Position numbers and translations under genes: made by a program. This document shows, piece after piece, positions 51,504 to 59,500 of a DNA stretch of 64,000 nt. Source of the stretch: Paenibacillaceae bacterium GAS479 (GTDB lineage Bacteria > Bacillota > Bacilli > Paenibacillales > Paenibacillaceae). Position 1 is the stretch's first letter, and the number at the start of each line of letters is the position of its first letter. Location: contig LT629764.1 of assembly GCA_900105225.1 (NCBI GenBank), positions 508,098 through 572,097 of the forward strand. The letters are read 5' to 3'. A model generated the notes under the pieces. It did not search any database, had not been told where the DNA came from, and saw nothing but the letters and a program-made list of their open reading frames with translations.

Positions 51504-52180
51504 GTCTTCACCAGCCTGTAACCGGAGCCGTATACCGTTTCTAGCCTAAGATCCGGCATCTTTTTGCGTAATCGCCGGATAAGGTCATCGACGACTCGGT
51601 CCGTTCCGTAGAAGTCCTCCCCCCAAATTTGCCTTAAAACCTGCTCCCGCTGAATTAGCTGCCCGGGATGAAGCACAAAATACATAAGCAGGTCGAATTC
51701 TCTTGCTGTCAGGTCAATATTTGCTCCTAGCTCGCTTTTGACGCTCCTTGCCCGCCCTTCAATTAAATAGGTCGCAATCTTAAACGTTTTAAACGTCGCG
51801 TTTTCCCGGTCAGGCTGGCCGTATATTCGTTCCAACAGCTTGCGGGTCCGAATAACAAGCTCGCGCGGCAGAAACGGCTTGGCCAAATAATCGTCACTGC
51901 CTAGCTCTAGTCCGACAATGCGGTCCAAGTCGGCATCCCGAGCCGATATGAAGATAATTGGTGTGCTGCTGTTGTGATTTTTGATTTCCTTGAGCAATTG
52001 ATAACCGTCCATTCCCGGCATCATAATATCGAGAATCCAAAGCTGCGGATGATCGCCAATGACCTGTTTGGCATCTTCGCCATTCATAAAGGTGACGATG
52101 TCCCAACCCTCTTGCTGCAAATAATAAGCAAGGATTTGATTCAGGTTCAAATCGTCTTCAACAAGATAGATGGTATACAT
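51500..52180 (-). CDS. OmpR/PhoB-type response regulator
   Basis: About 226 residues. Receiver domain with acidic pocket Glu8-Asp9-Asp10, phospho-acceptor Asp51 (LDIMMPG), Ser in FISARD and Lys in YLAKPF; C-terminal winged helix with LTAREFDLLMYFVLHPGQLI and VDDLIRRLRKKM. The ATG at 52180 has AAAGGAGC upstream. It heads the operon, and the same 16-bp box lies before it and before two solute-binding genes, so it probably autoregulates and activates those genes. Confidence 0.95.
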   Translation of the reverse strand: MYTIYLVEDDLNLNQILAYYLQQEGWDIVTFMNGEDAKQVIGDHPQLWILDIMMPGMDGYQLLKEIKNHNSSTPIIFISARDADLDRIVGLELGSDDYLAKPFLPRELVIRTRKLLERIYGQPDRENATFKTFKIATYLIEGRARSVKSELGANIDLTAREFDLLMYFVLHPGQLIQREQVLRQIWGEDFYGTDRVVDDLIRRLRKKMPDLRLETVYGSGYRLVKT

Positions 52181-52212
52181 GAGGATGTAGCTCCTTTTCA
52201 TTCCCTGGGCTT

Positions 52213-52263
52213 AGTCTAACAAACGAATCCAGCCAAAATATCAAAAGATTGTGGGAAATTGTG
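52213..52263 (-). promoter_or_regulatory. Promoter of the two-component/transport operon with 16-bp box
   Basis: On the minus strand: box CACAATTTCCCACAAT (52248-52263), weak -35 ATATTT (52236-52241), 17 bases, -10 TAGACT (52213-52218). The box reads as two ATTGTG half-sites ten bases apart, as OmpR-type regulators prefer. Confidence 0.7.
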
Positions 52264-52354
52264 TGATTGAAGTCATGAACCCATTATAAGGACAAAAACC
52301 TGCTGCTCGGGATTGATATTAACAAAATTTTGCTCTGTTAGGCCCATTTCGATA

Positions 52355-52390
52355 CAAAAAATCCGGCGCCTGGTTTCCCGGCGCCGGATG
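52355..52390 (-). terminator. Rho-independent terminator of the discoidin protein gene
   Basis: On the minus strand TCCGGCGCCGGGAAACCAGG and CGCCGGA form the stem, followed by TTTTTTG. Confidence 0.85.
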
Positions 52391-52397
52391 GCTAACT

Positions 52398-55300
52398 TTA
52401 CGATATGGATGCAATCGCGTCGTTGAACGCGCCTGCAACGCTGGAATATGAAGCGATGCCGCCCGTCAGCGTGCCTGTAAAGCTAACTGTGACGGAAGAT
52501 TGTGCGGCATTTGTTTTGATCGGAACCCATGCCGTTCCTTTTTTATAATAGCCGGTAACTGTATTCCCTTGTTTCTCCAGCTTAAGTTCAACCGGCAAAT
52601 TTACATAATCTCCGGCGATTGTCGTAATGGTGCCGGAAGCATTGCGGTACGAAAGCTCCGTTCTGCCTTCGGCGTTGACGGATAACAACACGCTTGCCGG
52701 TTGAGGAGTGGTGCTGGCGCTGCGAATCATAATTCCTGTTTTTCCGTTTAGACCCGCCGCGCCTGAACCTGCATAACGCAGCGACTGGATTTGAGACGTC
52801 AGCGTTATCGGAGTTGAGTTGCTCACAGTTTTGTTCACATACACGAATTGCTCGCTAGCCTGCTGAATTCCGCTGCCGGAAGCCCCAATGCGATAACTCC
52901 CGTTTGGCTGCAAATCGACTTTGCCATCGGCTCCCCCGATATAGGCTACACTCCACGGCGCTGCCGATTGCCTCACTGCAACCGGGAAGTTTTTCGTTTC
53001 GGTGCCTCCGCTTACTCCCGGTACCGTAACGGCAATTGTCGCCGTACCTGCGGCAACTCCCGTCACAACACCTTGTGCGTTGACCGTTGCCACAGACGGA
53101 TTGCTGCTGCTGAAGGTCGCTTGGCCGCTAATCGCTTGCAGAGAGCCGTCGGGCTGCAGACGTCCGAGGCTAAGCGCACTTTGCGATCCAACATACAAGT
53201 CGGACGGCAGCTGTTTAGCGCGCAGATTGGTAAATGCCGAAGAATCTTTGTACACTTCGACTTCGGCTAACTGTATACGGAAGTAATTGTAATTGTCTTT
53301 GCCCAATTCGGTTGCTTCGACTTTGACATATCTGGCGTTGACGGCAGGGAATGTAATATTCCGCCTCGTCGCCGGTTTTTCCGTGTAATCCTGGGTCGAA
53401 TGCACAGTTGTCCAGTTCACATTGTCATTGGATACCTGGATGTTGTAATCAACCGGGAAACCGGTGCCTGCACTTCCTTGATCCGCTCTTGGGAACAAGC
53501 TGACGGCTCCTACTTCCTGTGTTGAGCCAAGATCGATCGTAATCCATTCCGTGTGATTAACACCAAGATCCAGCGAGTTGCTCCAGCCATAGGAAGCCGG
53601 CGTCGAGTTGCGTTTGCCATCAATGGCAAACGGTGCGTTCCAGCCCCACTCAACGCCCGTATCACTGCTTCCAAATGCCTTTTTGCCAAAAGCCAGGTTG
53701 TCCGGTGTAGGATTGTTAAGAAGCGACACTTCTGCTTGTACAGGATAGTAGCGGATGAATGTTTCCGGCATAGCGTAAAGCCTGCCCTCGCCCGGAAGGA
53801 AGCTCGCCGACAGCTGAGATGTTGCCGGATTGAAGTTCGTTGCAACTTCAGCTCCCGTTTCTTTGGATACCTCGGTAACGGTATTGATACCGGTGTTGGA
53901 ATTGATTGCAAACGTGAAGTTTTTACTCGTCGTCATCGATTTGTTCACGACCATCACGTAACGTCTTCCGGTATCCTTGTGCACAAAGTTTGTAACCACC
54001 ATATCGTCCCCCGCGTTAGGAGCGGACACAGGCTGGAAGTAGAAGCTGGATGGAAGCTGCTCGGTATTTTCCGGGATCTGGCCGTAGTGGTAAACGTCCT
54101 TTGCATCCAGGTTCAGCAGCGTTGTGCCGAGCTTCAGCATGACCTTGTTCATCGCTTTAACCGGCTCGAACAGATCCGTTTTTTGGCCGTCTGCCGTAAT
54201 AATGGCGTTTGTGAACGGCTCGCCGCGGCCAGTTGGTGTCCACCAGGTGAACCAGGTCAGCTTTTTGAGGCCATAAGCTAGATTTAAGTATACTTCATAA
54301 CGGATAATCTCTGGGGTCGGCCGGATCAGCCTGTTGTCGATTCCGACACTTTGCAGGTATCCCGCCGTTTTGTAATTATTTTTCAAACCGATTTTGCGAA
54401 TACGATCCAGCAAGTAATAGAAGTCTTGTCCCATGCCGTTAATGCCGAACGGATAGGAATCAAAGGTCAGGTACTCAATATTAGACGCACCGACAAGCCC
54501 GGTCCAGGTTGCCCAGTGGTCGCTGCCTGGCAGCAAATTCAGATGCGCAAGGCGTGCTGGATCCATCTCTTTGACTTTTTTGTAAAGCCGTGCTGAATCG
54601 TGGAAATCCTTAAGCGCAACAGGTTCATCCCTTATGAAATAACCACCGGTCGCCGGATGCGGCTTGAAGTGATTCACAAATTCCTCAACCTCATGGTCGG
54701 ATACACTGGAAAGATCCTCTGAATTTGTAACACTGACCTTCATGCCTCTTTCTCCAGCCAAATCAAGCATTCTGTCGTTGATTTCGACGGAGGTGAGGTC
54801 TCCCGTTTCTACTACTTCAATGAAATTGACGTTTGCTTCCTGCAAGTAATCATATTGCTGCGCGTTCACATAATCTTTGGTCGGCGGCCAGAAAGCAGCA
54901 ACCTTAAACGTGTTCGGAGCTTCCGGGGCCACGTTCGGATACGGCTTGAGGGTGACAGGGAATTCCTTAGTTTTGCTGGCGGCTCCTCTCTTCACCGTCG
55001 CGGTCAAAGTGACCGTTAAGCTGCCCTCGTTCCAGGCTGGACGCTTCATCACCTTGCCGTCTCCACGCAAGTAAGCAGGATAGGAGCTTGCCCAGGTTAC
55101 CTGTGTATTCTCCAAGCTGAAAGTTGGCAAGTTCATATTCGTATAAATATTGGTCGTACCCGACAACGTCAGCCACTGATGTCCTACATTGACCGCTTCC
55201 TGATCGGTCAATTGGCTTATAGCTTGCAACACTTCGATTTCAGCGAATTGCATAACAAACTTCTGGAAATCATCTTTGGATAGCTTAGTTGCTTCAACCT

Positions 55301-56294
55301 TTACATACCTCGCGTAGGAAGATGTTAATGCGATGCTCTGCGCTCCTCCTTGAGTAGGAGCAGCATAATTCGTTTTTGTCGCGACCGTAGTCCAATTTAC
55401 TTTATCGGTGGATGTTTTGACTGTAAAATCAATCGGGAAGCCGCTACCGACGTTTGTACCTCCATCATTTCTCGGCCACAGAACAACTTTGTCAGTGCTA
55501 TCGACGTAACCCAAGTCGATCATAATCCATTCAGAAGCAGGCATAGTAGACACCGGCTGACTCGTCCAGCCTTTGTCTCCGGTTGGAGTGTTCGAGCCTA
55601 CTTTAATTCCGTCTACAGCTAGTTCAGGTCTCCAGCCAGACCCAATGTAGCTGGTCGATGCTTCTACCGCTTTGTTAAGCGCGAGGTTGTCTTGAACAAC
55701 AGGGACCTCGTACACTTCTACCTCAGCCAGCTGCATGACATACGCCTGAAAATCATCCTTGGAAAGAACCGTTCCTTCCACTTTGATGTACCGAGCAGAG
55801 ACGGCGTTAAAGCTGAACGATTGCGCTCCGCCGCTAGCTGGATTCGGGTAGTTAACTTGGTTCGATACCGTCGTCCAATTCGTTTTATCGCTCGACACTT
55901 GAATGTTGAAATCGACCGGGAATCCCGTTCCTATATGCGTTCCCTCTTCGTTTCTAGGCCATAAAACTACTTTGTTAATCTTACTCGCCGAAGCTAAGTC
56001 GACGATCATCCATTGCGGGGTCGGGTTACTTGCTACCGGCGTGCTAGTCCAGCCTTTTTCCCCACTGGCCGTATTAATACCCGTTGTTTTCCCGTCAACC
56101 GCGAGTTCCGCCCTCCAACCAGAGCCGACATAACTACTAGAGGTTTCCACGCTTTTGCCCAGTGCAACATTTGTTTGCCCTGCCATGGCAACTGTGGTCT
56201 CTTCTGCTTGAACAGTTGCAACCCCAATTGGGGAGACGGCGCCAACTACCAATGCGACCGCCAAGAGCATCGCGAGGATTGCTCTTCTTCTCAT
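52398..56294 (-). CDS. Large secreted discoidin/glycoside-hydrolase-like protein without cell-wall anchor
   Basis: 1298 residues. Signal peptide 1-30 (AMLLAVALVVGAVSPIGVAT); F5/8 type C (discoidin, CBM32-like) domains at about 40-195 and 200-355; an Ig-like domain 365-450; a TIM-barrel domain 455-860 with FKVAAFWPPTKDYVNAQQYD, GGYFIRDEPVAL, YLTFDSYPFG and KKLTWFTWWTP; a third F5/8 domain 870-1020; a BIG2 domain 1025-1105 (SSSNPSVATVNAQGVVTGVA); and a C-terminal beta-sandwich of about 190 residues. The barrel looks like a glycoside hydrolase, with the Glu of RDEP a candidate acid, but I cannot name a GH family. AAAGGAGGG precedes the ATG. It is a paralogue of the next gene but lacks its SLH tail, so it should be released. 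Confidence 0.85.
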   Translation of the reverse strand: MRRRAILAMLLAVALVVGAVSPIGVATVQAEETTVAMAGQTNVALGKSVETSSSYVGSGWRAELAVDGKTTGINTASGEKGWTSTPVASNPTPQWMIVDLASASKINKVVLWPRNEEGTHIGTGFPVDFNIQVSSDKTNWTTVSNQVNYPNPASGGAQSFSFNAVSARYIKVEGTVLSKDDFQAYVMQLAEVEVYEVPVVQDNLALNKAVEASTSYIGSGWRPELAVDGIKVGSNTPTGDKGWTSQPVSTMPASEWIMIDLGYVDSTDKVVLWPRNDGGTNVGSGFPIDFTVKTSTDKVNWTTVATKTNYAAPTQGGAQSIALTSSYARYVKVEATKLSKDDFQKFVMQFAEIEVLQAISQLTDQEAVNVGHQWLTLSGTTNIYTNMNLPTFSLENTQVTWASSYPAYLRGDGKVMKRPAWNEGSLTVTLTATVKRGAASKTKEFPVTLKPYPNVAPEAPNTFKVAAFWPPTKDYVNAQQYDYLQEANVNFIEVVETGDLTSVEINDRMLDLAGERGMKVSVTNSEDLSSVSDHEVEEFVNHFKPHPATGGYFIRDEPVALKDFHDSARLYKKVKEMDPARLAHLNLLPGSDHWATWTGLVGASNIEYLTFDSYPFGINGMGQDFYYLLDRIRKIGLKNNYKTAGYLQSVGIDNRLIRPTPEIIRYEVYLNLAYGLKKLTWFTWWTPTGRGEPFTNAIITADGQKTDLFEPVKAMNKVMLKLGTTLLNLDAKDVYHYGQIPENTEQLPSSFYFQPVSAPNAGDDMVVTNFVHKDTGRRYVMVVNKSMTTSKNFTFAINSNTGINTVTEVSKETGAEVATNFNPATSQLSASFLPGEGRLYAMPETFIRYYPVQAEVSLLNNPTPDNLAFGKKAFGSSDTGVEWGWNAPFAIDGKRNSTPASYGWSNSLDLGVNHTEWITIDLGSTQEVGAVSLFPRADQGSAGTGFPVDYNIQVSNDNVNWTTVHSTQDYTEKPATRRNITFPAVNARYVKVEATELGKDNYNYFRIQLAEVEVYKDSSAFTNLRAKQLPSDLYVGSQSALSLGRLQPDGSLQAISGQATFSSSNPSVATVNAQGVVTGVAAGTATIAVTVPGVSGGTETKNFPVAVRQSAAPWSVAYIGGADGKVDLQPNGSYRIGASGSGIQQASEQFVYVNKTVSNSTPITLTSQIQSLRYAGSGAAGLNGKTGIMIRSASTTPQPASVLLSVNAEGRTELSYRNASGTITTIAGDYVNLPVELKLEKQGNTVTGYYKKGTAWVPIKTNAAQSSVTVSFTGTLTGGIASYSSVAGAFNDAIASIS

Positions 56295-56338
56295 TAATGA
56301 TCCCTCCTTTAAATTGTTGTAGCAATGCTACGAACTCT

Positions 56339-56389
56339 ATTGTAATCGCTTTCAAAATTGTGAAAAGGACAGAAACTTCGGTTTATGTC
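56339..56389 (-). promoter_or_regulatory. Promoter with 22-bp dyad and perfect cre, discoidin gene 1
   Basis: On the minus strand a 22-bp dyad GACATAAAC-N4-GTTTCTGTC (56368-56389), weak -35 CTTTTC (56362-56367), 17 bases, -10 TACAAT (56339-56344). The cre TTGAAAGCGATTACAA (56340-56355, 16 of 16) covers the -10. The dyad is where an activator, for example AraC-type, would sit. Confidence 0.7.
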
Positions 56390-56494
56390 TCTTTTATTTG
56401 GAAGGTGGCAAAATTCAGTGAATAATCGATCGTTTGCTAAAGGCCGGTTCTTTGATCGCTGCCCGCCCTCAGCCTTTATGGCCAATAAATGAAG

Positions 56495-56532
56495 AAGGGA
56501 GGGGACTGAGCTTGGCTCAGTCCCCTCCCTTT
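56495..56532 (-). terminator. Rho-independent terminator of the SLH protein gene
   Basis: AAGGGAGGGGACTGAGC and GCTCAGTCCCCTCCCTT form a perfect 17-bp stem around TTG. The minus-strand T-tract (CTTCTTCATTT) is poor, but the stem is very strong. Confidence 0.75.
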
Positions 56533-56551
56533 CGCCTACCGTTCATTTTGT

Positions 56552-59500
56552 TTATTTTTTCATCGATTCCAGCATTCTCATAATCATTGTGACTGCCTCA
56601 GCCCGGGTGGCGATTGCGTCAGGAGCAAATTGCCCATTTTCTTTTCCTTGCACAATACCCGCCTTATAAGCTGCTGCGACATAAGGCCTAGCCCATTCCG
56701 GTATTTCTTTTGCATCGGTAAACATCGTTAGCCCTGCACCTGGTTCAACCTTGATCCCAAGCGCCCTCGTAATCATGACAATCATTTCGACCCGTGTCAT
56801 TGATTTCCCGGTACGGAAGGTGTTGTCCTGGAATCCACTAATGATACCTTTATTGACCAATTGGGAGACAAATGGTTTGGCCCATGCCGGTATGCTGGCT
56901 TGATCGGCAAATGCAGGAACGTCGCTTGGCCCGCTTTCAAGTTTAAGAGCGCGCCCAAGCATCGTTGCAAATTCTCCCCGCGTTGCTTCCAGCCCCGGCT
57001 TGAATGAACCGTCTGCAAACCCCTTGACGATATTTAGCTCAACTGCTTTTTGAATGTCCTTCGCTGCCCAATGCCCGGCATCCAAGTCCGTCCACAGCGT
57101 CGGAGTTGGTGTTGGCGTCGACGTTGGTGCTGGCGTCGTTGTTGGTGTTGGCGTCGTTGTTGGTGTTGGCGTCGTTGTTGGTGTTGGCGTCGTTGTTGGT
57201 GTTGGCGTTGTTGTCGGTGTTGGCGTCGTTGTTGGTGTTGGCGTTGTTGTTGGTGTTGGCGTTGATGTCGGTGTTGGCGTTGGTGTCGGTGTTCCTGGCT
57301 CCGAAATAACAGGTGCTGTTACAACGGAATAGCTATAATCCCTTGCCGTATTCGACGTTGCGGCAATGCCGCCAAAGTTCAAAGCAGTCTCGCTGGATAC
57401 GGCCAGTGTAGAGGCCTCGGAAGTTCCGTTGATTGGAATCCAGTCGTTCGCTTGTTTGTAATAGCCGATTACTTGATTGCCGCTTCTTGCTAGTTTCAGC
57501 TCAATTGGATAGTCAATATAATCGCCCTTAATGCTTGTCACGGCTCCATTTTTGTCTCGAACGGATAATTCCGTTCTCCCTTCCGGATTCACGGATAAAT
57601 AAGCGTACGCAGGGCTGTTTGCCTCGGTCGGAGCGGAGCTCAGCATAATGCCTGTTCTGCCATTCAAACCAGCCGTTCCTTTACCAGCATAGCGGAGCGA
57701 CTCCACTTGTGATGTCAGCGTCACCGGGGAAGTATTAACCACGGATTTGTTCACAAAAACGAATGGCTCGTTCAACGGTCCAGCTCCGCTACCGGAAGCT
57801 TGGATGCGATAACTTCCGTTTGGTTGCAAATCTACCCCACCGTCGGCTCCTCCGATAAAATTAACACTCCAAGGCGCTGGAATTGATCCCACCGTAACCG
57901 GGAAGTTTTTCGTCTCGGTGCCGCCGCCTTCGCCCGGAACTGTAACGGCAATTGCCGTCGTGCCTACAGCGATGCCTGTCACAACACCATCCGCGTTAAC
58001 TGTGGCAATCGACGGATTGCTACTGCTGAAGCTCGCTTGGCCGCTGATCGCTTGCAGGGAGCCGTCCAGCTGTAAACGTCCAAGACTGAGTGCGCTTTGA
58101 GCGCCAACATATAGATTGGACGGAAGCTGTTTCGCGCGCAAGTTGGAGAACGCCGAAGAGTCTTTATAGACTTCAACTTCGGCAAACTGTACACGGAAAT
58201 TACCGCCATTATCCTTACCTAGTTTGGTCGCTTCGACTTTGACATATCTAGCGTTAACCGCAGGGAAAGAGATGTTCTGCCTCATCGCCGGTTTTTCCGT
58301 GTAATCCTGGATGGTATGGACGGTCGTCCAGTTTACATTATCCTCCGATACCTGAATGTTGTAATCAACCGGGAAGCCTGCGCCTGCATTGCCTTGATCC
58401 GTTCTCGGAAACAAGCTGACGGCCCCAACTTCCTGCGTTGAGCCCAGGTCAATCGTAATCCATTCCGTATGATTTACACCGGTGTCAAGCGTATTACTCC
58501 ACCCATTGGAAGTCGGTGTTGAGTTACGCTGGCCATCGACCGCAAACGGTGCGTTCCAGCCCCATTCAACGCCAATATCGCTGCTTCCAGACACCTTTTT
58601 ACTATAGGCCAGATTGTCCGGTGAAGGGTTGCTCAGTGGTGATACATCCGCTTGCACCGGATAATGGCGGATGAACGTTTCCGGCATAGCGTACAGTCTG
58701 CCTTCACCAGGGAGGAAGCTTGCCGACAGCTGAGAAGTCGCCGGATTGAAGTTTGTGGCGATTTCTTCGCCTGTTTCATTGGACACCTCGGTAACCGATT
58801 TGATGCCCGTGCTGGAATCGATCGCAAACGTGAAGTTTTTGCTCTCGGTCATCGATTTGTTCACGACCATCACATAACGTCTGCCGTTATCTTTATGCAC
58901 AAAGTTTGTAATGACCATATCGTCGCCGGAGTTCGGAGCGGATACTGGCTGGAAGTAGAAGTCGGCTGGAAGCTGCTCCGTGTTGGGAGGGAGCTGGCCG
59001 TAGTGGTACACGTCCTTTGCGTCCAGATTCAGCAGCGTCGTGCCAAGCTTCAGCATAACACTGTTCATCTGTTTAACCGGCTCGAACAGATCGGTTTTTT
59101 GCCCGTCCGCTGTAATGATCGCCGTTGTGAACGGCTCGCCGCGATTCGTCGGCGTCCACCAGGTGAACCAGGTCAGTTTTTTTAGACCGTAAGCTAAGTT
59201 CAAATATACTTCGTAACGGATAATTTCTGGTGTCGGCCGAATAAGTCTGTTGTCGATGCCAACACTTTGCAGGTATCCCGCCGTGTTGTAATCGTTTTTC
59301 AAGCCCAATTTGCGAATGCGGTCCAGCAAATAATAGAAGTCTTGGCCCATGCCATTAATGCCGAACGGATAGGAGTCAAACGTTAAATATTCGATATTTT
59401 CAGCACCAACAAGTCCGGTCCAAGTGGCCCAGTGGTCGCTGCCTGGTAACAGATTCAGATGCGCAAGGCGAGCTGGGTCCATCTCTTTGATTTTTTTGTA

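Noticed and set aside
57050-57332. Val/Gly- or Cys/Trp-rich repeat frames on the plus strand
   Set aside because: Shadows of the Thr/Pro minisatellite; every frame of an 18-bp repeat stays open.
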